From contig NC_016459.1 of NCBI RefSeq assembly GCF_000226115.1, positions 1,178,001 through 1,242,000 on the forward strand: 64,000 nucleotides of DNA, in the 5' to 3' direction. The translations under genes were made by a program, and so were the position numbers. A model generated the notes under the pieces. The model was not told where the DNA came from and searched no databases. It was given only the letters and a program-made list of their open reading frames with translations. This stretch comes from Thermothielavioides terrestris NRRL 8126. Taxonomy: Eukaryota > Ascomycota > Sordariomycetes > Sordariales > Chaetomiaceae. Positions 54,230-64,000 of this stretch are shown here, piece after piece (within the stretch, counting starts at the first letter, position 1; each line of letters starts with the position of its first letter).

Positions 54230-55378
54230 ATGACAGTTCAAATTGGGCTGCGCACCCCGACCGGGCAGTCGCGAGTCCAGGTCGATGAGCACTCCACGCT
54301 CAGAGACCTGATCGAGCTCATCAAGTCCAAGACCGGGCTCAGCAACTTCTCAATGAAGTACGGATTTCCCCCGAAGGCCTTAGACATCAGCCCAGCATTG
54401 TTGGACGCATCCGTCGACGACTTGCACCTCAGGGGAGAAACCATTCTTGTAACGCCCGTCGACTCCGCGCCACCCCCTACGTCCCTGCCGCCCCCATCCA
54501 CGGAACCCAAGCCCAAGCCATTCACGCCGAAGGGGATAGAGCCCGATCAAACATCATTGGAATGGCCAGAAAGGGGAGGGTATCTTGGTGAGCGTCTTGG
54601 TTTTTGCTTTGCAAAGGTCAAAGGTCCATGGCTGACGGGACCCTTGCCTAGTTCTCCGCGTCATGCCTGATGACAACAGCTGCATGTGTAAGCTGGCTGG
54701 AGCCCCTCTTCATTACACGCAACCCCATACAGTCACTGATTCTTTTTCAACAGTCACAGCTTTTGGTGGGGCCATCGGATTGGAAAACCCGTCTGCGGCG
54801 CTCCGCAACCAGGTGGCAGATTACATCCTAAGCCATCCGAACGAGTACAACAAGGCCATCCTGGGCGATGAGCCACACGTGTACACAACCAGGATGAGGA
54901 GAATGGACACCTGGGGCGGGGCCATCGAGCTCTCCATCCTGTCCGACATCTACAACCTCGAGATCAGCTCGATAGATGTCAAGGCAAGTGGCCCTTGGAT
55001 CGCGCCGTCACAACAGGGACACGTTTAGAAGCTAACAGTTCCCAGTCGCTGCGCGTCGACCGCTTCGGCGAAGGCAAGGAGAACCGCGTCATCATCCTCT
55101 ACTCGGGCATCCACTACGACAGGATAGCATTCTGCATGGACCTCAGCTACCCGGTCGAGGTGGACGTGACGCAGTGGTCAACCGACGACGACGAGGTCCT
55201 CGAAAAGGCACGCCAGCTTGCCCAGCAACTGCAACGTCTGCACTACTACACCGACACGACAGACTTTGTGATCAAGTGTGAGATCTGCGACTGGATCGGG
55301 CAAGGGGTGAGGCAGGCGGGACAGCACGAGAAGGAAACGGGGCATAGCCAGTTTGGAGAGATGCAGATTACGGATTAG
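54230..55378 (+). CDS. Ubiquitin thioesterase OTU1 (YOD1)
   Basis: Deubiquitinase that works with CDC48/p97, for example in ER-associated degradation. Exons 54230-54587, 54652-54687, 54754-54983 and 55046-55378 give 318 residues. The N-terminal UBX-like domain (residues 1-80) begins MTVQIGLRTPTGQSRVQVD. A Pro-rich linker leads to the OTU domain with DDNSCMFTAFGGAIG (Asp127, Cys130), WGGAIELSILSDIY and GIHYDRIAF (catalytic His231). A C-terminal C2H2 finger (IKCEICDWIGQG, QHEKETGH) is diagnostic of OTU1. The catalytic motif is split across the 36-nt second exon. The third intron has a GC donor (AAG/GCAAGT, 54984) with a normal CTAAC branch and CCCAG acceptor. The ATG at 54230 is chosen; the upstream TTG at 54188 is not a credible start. 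Confidence 0.95.
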
Positions 55379-55603
55379 ACAGCCGTGTTGCTAGGGAGGG
55401 GAAGAGCGAGATTTTATGGAAGGACAAGCGACCTATGGGTCTGTTTTTGGTTACCAGCACATATGTAGAGAAACTTAACTTCACATAGACCTGCTGAAAG
55501 CCAATCTGGGTAGGGGAATCACAATCTCCTGTTGCCCCAACCGTCACAGCCCCCGACTTGACGATACCCACCGGAGTACCTGGAAAATAAATGCTTCACT
55601 CGC

Positions 55604-57726
55604 TCACTCCCTATACGCCAACCCGCCTCCAAAGCTCACCCTCCCCTTCTTCCCCGCATCGCTCCTCACCTCCCCCTCGGTCCGGCCGCTCTCAAACGCG
55701 CACCGGCCCATGTCCCTGCCCCCCTTTCCCGTCTCTCCCTCCGCGGTGGCATCCAGGGCGGCCAGAGGCGAGATGTCAAAGTCGAAGATGTCCATCGGCA
55801 GGCCCAGCGTCGTGCACGCGTTCGGAATGTCCACGACGCCCGCCACGTGGCCCTGCACCGGCGCGCACGACAGCAGCAGGTACGCCTGGTAGTCCGAGTA
55901 GCCGAACCGCCGCAGGTACTCGATGCAGCGCAGCGTTGCCTGCCGGTAGGCCACCGTCACGTCCATGTAATCTGAATTGCGGGCGGGTTGGGGGTGGTTA
56001 GCTTTGGTTTGTCTTGGGGGTGGGGTTGGTACCACGGGTAGGGGGTGGTGAGATAAGAGGGCGGGTGTTCGGGGAGGGGGGGAGGGAAAGAGTTGGAGGG
56101 GAAAAGAGAAGGAAAAATAGGATGGCAGAACAAGACGCGAAAAAAAAAAAAAGAAAAGAAAAAAGAAAAGAAAAGAAAAGAAAAGAAATCTAAAGAAAAA
56201 AAAAGCATACGCTGCCTCCCCGCCTCGTCCACGCTGAAGCCCTCAAAATAGATATACCGCCCCGGCCCGAACTGCGGCTCGACCGGCCCGGGAATGTACA
56301 CGGGGCTACGCAGCCCCAGCCCGGCCATGCCGTTCTTGATCACCTGGAAGTTGATGGTGATGATGCCCGCCATCTCAATGGCGCCGCAGAACGAGATCTC
56401 GCCGTCGCCCTGGGAGAAGTGCAGGTCGCCGACCGAGAACTTGGCCCCCGGCACGTGCACGGGGAGGAACACTTTGGAGCCCTGGGGACGGGTTGTTAGT
56501 AGTTGGGTTAAGTTGAGTCTCTCATGTTGAGGTTGATTCGGAAAGGGTTGCTTACGCGAGAGAGATTCTTGATGTCGCAGTTTCCTGCCGGAAGATGGAA
56601 AAGGTGATGTTAGCAGAGGCCCTCCCATGCGTGCCAGAAATCAAGGCGGACAACTCACCCCCGTGCTCCGGCCGTCCGGGAATGGTCCTCGCTCCCTCCC
56701 GGCCGATTTTCTCTGCCAGTTCCCTGTCGGCACTCCCCGCATGGCAGCTAAGGGGTTGCGGACTGGGGCGTTCCAAGAAGAAGAAAATGTCAGCACAGAA
56801 CGCCAGCCAGCACGACCCGAGAATCACGGGCAACCCACGGAAGAGCAACGTCACGGTCGAGCTTGTTGGCCGCGATAAGCTCGGCCTCGCGCTTGTTCCA
56901 CGTTTCGAGGAGCTCAGCAGACGGCGCGCACCCCAAGATGCCCGGGTGGATGAGGCCGGCGAATTTGACGTGGGGGATGTGTCGGCTCGTGCAGTAGATG
57001 CCTTCAAAGTCCCAGATCGCTTTGGCACTAACAGAGTGTCAGTTCGGCACATGCAACAGTTTAGGCTCGACCGTGATGCCAAGGAAAAGGGGAATGTCAT
57101 ACGCTGAAGGGTAGATCTCATCCAGGAAGCCACCCTGTGGGCACGCGATTATCAGTGTCAGGCTGTTTCAGTCCGGATGTAGGGACAACTGGGGACATAC
57201 TCCGTTGCGGCGGTCAAACACGCCCGTGAAGCCCCACGGCCGATCCTCAAACGGCTGGACGTCCATGATCTCGACGAGGAGCAGATCGCCGGGGGCCGCG
57301 CCTTCGATCTCGAAGGGCCCGGAGAGGTAGTGGACCTTGGTCAGGTCGACGTTCTTGACATCGTCGGCCGAGTCATCGTTCTTGATCTGGCCGCCGGTCC
57401 TGCCAGTCTTCAGCCACGTTTTTCGATCACCCTCGGATGTGTGGCAGTCTTACCAATCAAGACACTCGATCTTGACCGTCTCGCCATCCTTGATGGTTCC
57501 CGCGAACGGAACTGCCCGAGGTGGTTAACGGAATGGTTTGGGTCCGCGCGCAAACGAGCGAGGACTCACTGTCAGGGTGCCACCGGTTCTAGACACCTGT
57601 CAGAGCTGAGCTTTCTTCCACTACATACCCCGGTGGTGGTAGCTAGCTCACATGGAGGTACGGCTGCTCCGAGGCAGGCCTGTCGAAGTCGACCTTGCAA
57701 ACAGTCCGGATAGTAGATTTGCCCAT
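55604..57726 (-). CDS. Formamidase (FmdA/AmdA family)
   Basis: Hydrolyses formamide to formate and ammonia in fungal nitrogen use. Ten exons inferred: 57726-57652, 57588-57570, 57511-57454, 57399-57201, 57134-57103, 57027-56839, 56762-56659, 56584-56556, 56481-56211 and 55971-55604, giving 447 residues with frame kept at every junction. Family blocks restored: TIRTVCKVDFDRPASEQPYL, NRWHPDIPFAGTIKDGE, ECLDWTGGQIKNDDSADDV, VEIMDVQPFEDRPWGFTG, GIYCTSRHIPHVKFAGLIHP, RTIPGRPEHGGNCDIKNLSR, DLHFSQGDGEISFCGAIEMA, FEGFSVDEAGRQHYMDVTVA and YSDYQAYLLLSCAPVQGHVA. Exons 2, 5 and 8 are only 19, 32 and 29 nt. The last intron is 233 nt and contains a long simple AAAAG tract (plus strand). Confidence 0.93.
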
Positions 57727-57964
57727 CTTGACCCAATTCTCTCCGGTGGAAAGCTACAACAGTCAACAGAAAACAGAGCTGCCTGGTCGAACTCGGAAGA
57801 CGCGCCACTTATAAGCTCGTCTGATCACAGCACCACGCCGTCTCTTATAAGCTCCCGAGACACATTGACTACCCCGCATCCACTGCACTGCCCATCGGGA
57901 ATACGGCATGCATTGCGCATATCTATCAGGCCCCGATCGAGGGCGGGCAGGCGTAATCACCATG

Positions 57965-58297
57965 TCAAAGCCCACCCCAAGCACTATCAATCCAGAGTTG
58001 GACCTTGGAAAAGCAGGCAAGCGGCTTACCCGACTGGAGCGCGTCAAGGATCTTATCGTGCTTGAGAGGGGGTGGGTCGATTGATAAGACGAGGGAGGGC
58101 TCGTGTTGGCGGCCGTGGAACTGCTCTGCATCATGCTGTGGAGAAGTCCACATGGCGAGGCCAATGTAACGGTTTGATAAGGTGGGGGTGATCCAGGAGG
58201 ATGGTGGGTGCCTCAACAGGGTTGGTTTCCAGGTTTGCGATCTCCCGAGCACATCTGTCAATGGAGGATTAGGTAACGCAATGAACGGAGCTGCCAT
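57965..58297 (-). CDS. Possible small protein of unknown function
   Basis: An ATG-initiated frame of 110 codons (MAAPFIALPNPPLTDVLGRS start) lies between formamidase and the UsgS-type gene. It contains an in-frame GTAAGC donor-like site near 58034, so it could also be the first exon of a longer or alternative transcript. No domain, signal peptide or membrane segment is evident and I do not recognise it. The start context and length are compatible with a gene, but a chance frame in GC-rich DNA is just as likely. Confidence 0.3.
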   Translation of the reverse strand: MAAPFIALPNPPLTDVLGRSQTWKPTLLRHPPSSWITPTLSNRYIGLAMWTSPQHDAEQFHGRQHEPSLVLSIDPPPLKHDKILDALQSGKPLACFSKVQLWIDSAWGGL

Positions 58298-58513
58298 GGT
58301 TCTGGAAGCTGCTGCTTTATACGGTTCGCACTCGGACTGGAAGACGAGAGATGTATGGACATGTACGCTGAGTCCGGTCTACCCGGGACTCGAACATGCG
58401 GGTTCAAATGCATTCCTTCGTTCTAGCTGCTTCGCTTCAGCCCCGTGCGGTCACCTTTGGCTTGCTTATTACCACAGGCCGCGGAAACCCGTTTCTCCGC
58501 AGCTGGCAAGATG

Positions 58514-59864
58514 CTACTGCCGCGAAGCGACCGGATGAGGGTCAACTTCCGAGTATGGCGGCGGCTTATCGTGAAGGGCATCCAGGTTCCACAGGGACAG
58601 ACTGAGGAACTTCTGCTTGTTCCTCCACTCGGTCTGGCTCGCGGCAAACCCCTGGCTCTGTGAAGGAGGCGGAGGCGGATCGGACACCTTGGTGATGAGA
58701 TACGCGGTGCTCTGCGTACATGTCAGCCATTGAGCCCCATCCGAAGAGGGGGAAAAGCCGGCCTACCGCCTCGGCGATGCCATAGATTAACACCCCCAGC
58801 AGCGGGACCCTCAGCAAGGTGTAGAACCCAATCCCGAAGCCAAACAGCAGGCCCTCCCGGCTCCGGAACCACTTCTTCTTTTCGTCCTTCGTGAACTTGA
58901 TCCGCGCAAAATAAGGCTCTAACAGCTCCCTCACCAAGCTCCTCGAGGCGAAGTAAGTCTGCAGGAAAATCACCAGGTACCGCCTCGGCAGGAGCAGTCC
59001 TGTGCCAAAGATGACGCTCGCCGGACCCAGCCCGACGGCGCCCTTAAACGTCCAGAAACTGGCGGCCGGCAGCACGAGCCTGCCCACAAGCGGCAGGTAG
59101 GACGCCGCGAAGACGGCGATCGAGATGGCGCCCTTGCGCGCGAAGCGGTACAGGAAAATGGTGGCCGACTCGTCGGCGCCGGACGAGTGCGTGCGGCCGT
59201 CGGTGGGGCGGTACAGGCGCAGCTGCGGGTAGTACATGGCGCGCAGGCGCGAGGGGTCCGGGTCGTGCCGGTGCTTGGCCGCGTAGGTCTGGTCGACCCA
59301 GCGCAGCGAGTCCATGAACAGGTCGTCGAGCGCCGGCGTCACGTAGCGCATCAGGCTCATGAGGAAGAGCGGCGCCTGCAGCAGGTGCTCCTCGATGAAG
59401 GTGAGCCCGTCGACCAGCGCGTCGTCCCAGCTCACGCGGTCGAGCGGGAGTACGAGGGAGAGGGCCCATAGCAGGATCTTGATGCCGAGGATCTGGACGG
59501 TCGGAGGTGAGTGATCTGGCCGGGCAGGGGCAGGGCTGTGGAGTGTTCTAAAGGGGACGAACGGGAAAGGCTATCAACAGGCGGATGGCAAGGCCCGCGG
59601 CAACAGCGACGGCTGCCTGCTTGTAGTGCTGGGAAGTGAAGATTTCTGGGTTCTGCAGTGCTCGATGGGCTGTCACTTGAGGGTCAGCACAGAAGTCGAG
59701 CGTTTTTTGTCGTGTTTGGTCTGCGGAGGCGCAGGGGACTTCGTACCGCCGACCAGCGTCAGTTGAACCCCTCGGATGATGGCGTTGAGGTCGAAGTGAG
59801 AGACATCGAACTTCTTTCTCAGTTTGTCCTTGTCAAGAAGCGTACTCCGGTCGACCGACGACAT
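58514..59864 (-). CDS. UsgS-type transmembrane protein
   Basis: Fungal membrane protein of the group usually annotated transmembrane protein UsgS (family memory; function not established). Exons 59864-59747, 59675-59563, 59492-58767 and 58711-58514 give 384 residues. The N-terminal part (FDVSHFDLNAIIRGVQLTLV) is followed by VTAHRALQNPEIFTSQHYKQ, a membrane segment AFPILGIKILLWALSLVLPL, DGLTFIEEHLL, MDSLRWVDQTYAAKHRHDPD, a hydrophobic stretch ISIAVFAASYLPLVGRLVLP, RRYLVIFLQTYFASRSLVRE and a last membrane segment GVLIYGIAEASTAYLITKV. The C-terminal tail is soluble. Intron 2 begins GTTCGT, an uncommon donor; the junction it creates matches the family. Topology and partners are unknown. Confidence 0.85.
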
Positions 59865-60843
59865 TACTGCTACTTCTGCCGCCGTAATCGACGGGATTGC
59901 ACAATCGTGGGTTTTTGGCGGGAGCTCTCTTCGCGGTGGAATCGGTCTCGCATCACCGTATCACCGCAGCGATGATGTCAGCGCAATCGGCCGGTTGCTG
60001 TGGGCTAGACCGAAATCGGATGGCGCCTTGGCGCGCCCCTGTCGGACGTCCCTGTCTGCTCGCTGGGACCCTTCTGATCCATTTTGACAGGCTCCTGGAT
60101 GTGTTCCGTAATTACGTACACGACGGCTCCGTATTGCAGAACGGAGCATCTATCTCCATTCGTGCCTGCATGACGGAGAGAGACCCAGCATTGAGACGGG
60201 TTGAAGGCCTAAACGCATGCGCATCCCCATATCAGGGAATTTTCTCGCCTACCTATTCACACATGCAAGGTTTGGGAAGCGTAGGAGAGCTACCTTAGTT
60301 ACCAGGAGGCGTACCTAAGGGAGGGAGCTTTCCCGTGTTACACTATACCTAGGCGCCAAGGGAATTATGCACTCGGGTAACGTACCGTAGTTCACTGCAG
60401 TGACTGTTACGCTAGCGTCTCCCTCCCTGCAGACCGGGACAGTGGGGCATGCAGCTCAGTGGAATTCGCGACTCGCAGCAAGGCGAGATTTCGACTCCAA
60501 CTGTCATGCTGCTTGAGTTCTCACAGCAGCCTGCCCCAATTCCGGTTCCGCCGCATTTACTCGTCGCGTCCTCGTCGCCCACGACCCCTCCGGGCCCGAG
60601 AAGTGCGCTGTATTGCCATTGCAACGTCAACTGCGTCTGCGAATCTACCGATCGACTGGCACATCGTTCCACCCCGAGACGAACTCCCTGGCCGGGTCAT
60701 CGGCCGACGGGGCTGGATCCTGAACCACCGCACCTGCTCTTCGTTCCTTGACACCACGCTTCGCAAAAGCGCATTGCTATCCAGCATCTCGATCGCCTTT
60801 TCTTGAATCCCACGATGCTACGCCACACAGACTGAATCGCACA
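59865..60843. promoter_or_regulatory. Divergent region between UsgS-type gene and INP1
   Basis: This 979-bp interval must contain both upstream regions. The words GGTTACCTAAGG-like and CGTACC/TACGTA recur at about 60290-60400. No clear TATA box, known operator or gene was identified; open frames here are short and overlapping. Confidence 0.45.
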
Positions 60844-63050
60844 ATGGAGTCCCCAAGACCGAATAGCCCAGGTTTCGCAGCGCCGCGCCGCGTATTCACG
60901 GCGCCAGTCCCGCCCTCAGCCCCGCAGTCCGCCGCAGACTCGCAAGCTGCTGGGGGCTTGGTCGACACCCTCTACCACCATCCGAACGTCAAAATCGTCT
61001 CCTTTACAGCAGCAGCTCGTTCCTTGTCCGTCGGCCCGCGATCAGCCGCTGCGCCAGACATTGAGCCGGGATCGCTTCCCTGGTCCACCCAGCTGGAGCG
61101 GACCATCGCAGTCGGTGCGTTGCCCAGGGGACCCATGGAGGATGGAAGCGCCTGGGAGCTGGCTAACAGAGCGGAACAGGTCCTTTCAGGATTTATCGCG
61201 CCCCAGGATCGGTAGCCTTCCTCAGCTGCGGCTCTGCCCTGCAACCGATAATGCCGAAAAGCCAGGCTTGGTGCGTTGACGAGGAATCCAGCAAGTTTGT
61301 CCTGCAAATACGGCGGCCGCAATACTGGCGCATCGAGGTGCCTGTGGCGGAAGAAGAGGATCTGCATCGCGCCCAGCAGCTACGCAACGTCTTTGACGCG
61401 ATTTTGCTGTTCGAGAAAACCGCATGTCCCTTCAAACGGTCTTTCACTGTTGAGCTCCCTGAGCGACCACAAACCCCGGTCCGGAAACGGCCCTGGACTC
61501 CCGTGCGACGGTCCAGCACCTCCTTGCCGCTGACGCCCGTCACCCCCGTCGAGATCGCTCGTCTGCACGAGGGGACGCCCAGGGGTTCAATATGCTTGGG
61601 CGACCTGAGAACCGTGGGGGAAGCCAGGAGGGCCTTGAGCGAGCATGCGAGAAGGCTGGAGCCGCCTGCCGAAGAGCCAACGTCGAAGGGCAACTCCCAG
61701 CTTCGCACTGGATTACACGACGACGAGACGCCGAGTGCTTCACCAGTCAAGAGTCCCTGTGCTCGCGGACCAATGGCTCCTCCACATGTTCCGGTGATCG
61801 CCGCCCCCAATCCAAAATCCAGGGAAGCCGGCGTCAACGTGCCAGCCGAAGCTCCCAGGTTCAAACCTCCAACCGAATCAGCCGAGTCCTTGCAGAATCC
61901 GGAAACATGGGTATCCGCGTCTCTACCACCATCGCCGCCCTTGTCAGCTCCTGGGTCGCCTCGGAGTGCTTCTCCCGCACCCCGGCCGCAAGCTCAGTTG
62001 ACGACAACCGCTTCTTCAGACAAACCCGTTACCTCCGAAGTGTCTCAAACCTGTAGTGCCGCCACATCCGGGTCCCTCCGGGAGGCCGAATACAGCGTGG
62101 CAACAGCTTCCTCACCCATCCACGACCTTGAATTGTCCTCACCACGCGGTCCGTTACCGACACAAAACCAGTTCATCTCCGCCTCCACACCGGCAGAGGA
62201 GGAACCGGTAACGCTTTCCAAATCTCCCTCGTCCAACCCGCCCCCCTCCTCCTCATCAGCGCCACCAGCCTCACCTTCTCCGCGCGCTCGTCGCCCTCCA
62301 ATCCGCCGCGCCACCACATCCAGCAGCATCTCCCCATCCCGCCGCACCCTCTCCCCGCTGCCCCCCGCCGCAGATCTCCTTACCCCTCGCCGCGCCTCCG
62401 CAACGGCGGGCAGGGCCAGCGCGGACTCGGGGACCAGCACGAACACAACAGCCACGGCCCGAACAACCGGCACCCTAGCCGCCGTCCGCCGCCTGCCCAT
62501 GACCGTCATCCACAAGACGTGCGAGATCCTCATGTCGCCGCCTTCCCACCTCATCAGCCTCATGCTGAACGTGGCGGCGCGCATTGCCGCCGGCGAGTGG
62601 CGGGGCCTGGTGTTTGGGATGGGCGAAGCCGGGGAGCGGGTCAGTGTTACGTGGGATTGGAGCGATGACGAGTTTGCGGGGCAGCAGGGCAGGTATGTCG
62701 GGAGACGCGGGGCTGCGCTTGGGGCCGGGAGGGGGTGGGCGACGGGGTTCGATGACGGGGATGTGGACTGGTGGGCCAGAGGGAGAGGAAGGAGGCGCCG
62801 GATAAAGATGGTCGGCGCCTTCCCCGAGAGTGGTGACGAGGAAGAGGATGAGCAGGAGGAGATTGGGCCGCTGGATGTTCCACGATCAGCTCGGTCGAAA
62901 TCGCCGTCTTCCCCGCCACCGGCTGGGGAGGAGAAGCAAGCGGCTGTGGAGAGCAGCGCGCCAACGCCCGCCGACGACGACGCAGAGACCCACAACGGCC
63001 AAGATCCAACTCCGCAAAGGGACGCGGACACAGATTGGGGCGTCGACTAG
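60844..63050 (+). CDS. Inheritance of peroxisomes protein 1 (INP1)
   Basis: Peroxisomal tether that keeps peroxisomes in the mother cell or hyphal compartment in yeast. Exons 60844-61114 and 61180-63050 give 713 residues. The conserved N-terminal domain (about 35-230) reads LYHHPNVKIVSFTAAARSLS, LPWSTQLERTIAVG, then across the intron PFRIYRAPGSVAFLSCGSAL, SQAWCVDEESSKFVLQIRRP, QYWRIEVP and the RPQTPVRKRPWTPVRRSST basic block. The middle is Ser/Pro-rich and disordered. A C-terminal helix-rich segment (MTVIHKTCEILMSPPSHLIS, MLNVAARIAAGEWRGLVFGM) and an acidic tail follow. The 65-nt intron uses GTGCGT and an AACAG acceptor after a GCTAAC branch. A second AG 10 nt downstream would cause an early stop. 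The 5' start has good context (CACAATGG). Confidence 0.9.
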
Positions 63051-64000
63051 CTGCCTGCGCCCCGTCTCCGGAACCGTGTCCAGAACTATCCCCTACCTCA
63101 CCAGACCCGTCACGCCTCACAGCCCTCTCGACCACCTCTCGACCGACCGCTCCCGGCGTCGCCTGCGAGACCGCGGCCGAGCCTCCTGTGGTTCTTCCTC
63201 GGCGCATACCGTTAGTCGCCACGGCGACGGGACATGTTGCCTGATCCGTCCGGCACCATCTCGGCCCCTAGGCCGCCGGACGGGATACAGAAGCGAGCCC
63301 TGTGAGGCCTGCTGGGTGTGTATGATTATGACGCTGTATGACTTGCCTTACCTACCCAGGCTAGATGAGGTGCCTACGCGATATCGCTTTTTCAACTGTG
63401 TAAGTACATCGTGTATATCTGGATGTTGTTTTTGCCTCTTTTTCGTACATAGCTAGCTAGCTACATGTATTGTTTTGATAACGAGTGTTCTTTGGCGGCG
63501 TCCTGGGCGACCTGGATGCGAGTAGGGTGGGGGATGGAGGGTGATGATGGTGGGGAGGATGGTAAAGTGTGTGTATTCTATGACCGGCTGTGGTCACTCG
63601 ATTAATGACTGGGGCATGGAGGTGACGAAGGCGAGCTTCCATGTTTGAGAGGAGACGGCAAGAATACCCCTGTGTCCAGTTAGATAACTATAGTGGCTCA
63701 CGGATGCGGTGTTTCAAATGGAGACTTCTCAGTCCTGGAATACTACCTGACTTCCAGGTTACTACCCATGTTCCTGTCGTAAGTTTGTGGCAAGTCATTC
63801 CAATTCTGTATGCCCCCCGCCTCAATCCGGCGATGTTTTCAAACTCATTTCTCCACTTGGGACTGAAGAATCTCTACCGTCCCTACGCGCGAGACGCCAC
63901 GAGTCCCATTACCTGGCTAGCAATCTGATAGCGACTCAGAACCGCATCCTACTGTGTAAGCCAACCATGCTGTGACCTATCCTCGCGACTTCCCTCGGAT
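63051..64000. other. 3' flank of INP1, no gene seen
   Basis: It contains the INP1 3' UTR and short low-quality frames. A CTAGCTAGCTA word at about 63452-63462 and a G/T/A-rich tract at about 63522-63570 are the only visible sequence features. The right window edge is reached without another recognisable gene. Confidence 0.5.

Overview
The window looks like a piece of a filamentous ascomycete chromosome, most probably a GC-rich Sordariomycete (this placement is an inference). The evidence is short GT-AG introns of about 50-80 nt with CTRAY branch sites, several fungus-specific genes (SKT5/CHS4-type chitin synthase activator, INP1, UsgS-type membrane protein, RSC1/2), and a block of transposon remains altered in the way repeat-induced point mutation (RIP) alters them.

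Layout. Positions 1 to about 9640 are AT-rich and gene-free. They hold decayed transposons: a minus-strand Ty3/Gypsy gag-protease-RT relic that runs off the left edge, a plus-strand Gypsy relic with RNase H, integrase, chromodomain, polypurine tract and 3' LTR, a second copy of that LTR in inverted orientation, a minus-strand Ty1/Copia RT-RNase H relic, and a minus-strand Tc1/mariner transposase relic. Composition changes sharply near 9640-9750. The rest is GC-rich and genic: a Pro/Ser-rich protein of unknown function with an internal repeat (10533-12392 -), a short-chain dehydrogenase (13009-14020 -), a chitin synthase activator (15251-18299 -), a gene-poor stretch with a broken membrane-protein gene (about 20210-20745), acid sphingomyelinase (22081-24132 +), proteasome subunit RPN12 (25079-26030 +), coatomer alpha-COP (26444-30622 -), UDP-glucose:glycoprotein glucosyltransferase (31583-36213 +), RAD54 (36529-38997 -), a minisatellite-rich gap, a mitochondrial carrier (41605-42708 +), a NYN-domain protein (44835-47006 -), tRNA-Gly(GCC) (47875-47945 -), a broken aminoglycoside-phosphotransferase-like gene, an RSC1/2 bromodomain-BAH protein (49561-53183 -), the deubiquitinase OTU1 (54230-55378 +), formamidase (55604-57726 -), a UsgS-type membrane protein (58514-59864 -) and the peroxisome inheritance protein INP1 (60844-63050 +).

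How the genes relate. Most are single-copy housekeeping genes with independent promoters. Two divergent pairs share intergenic regions of roughly 1 kb: alpha-COP/UGGT (both secretory pathway) and UsgS/INP1. Several products act in protein quality control or membrane traffic (UGGT, alpha-COP, OTU1, RPN12), but nothing in the sequence shows that they are co-regulated.

Most notable observation. The chitin synthase activator gene ends in a 12-nt terminal exon. Splicing places Cys directly before Val-Val-Met-stop, which makes a CaaX prenylation box. Retention of that 180-nt intron would instead append a long hydrophobic tail. All exon structures here were inferred by eye from splice consensus, frame continuity and recalled family conservation, with no transcript data or database search.
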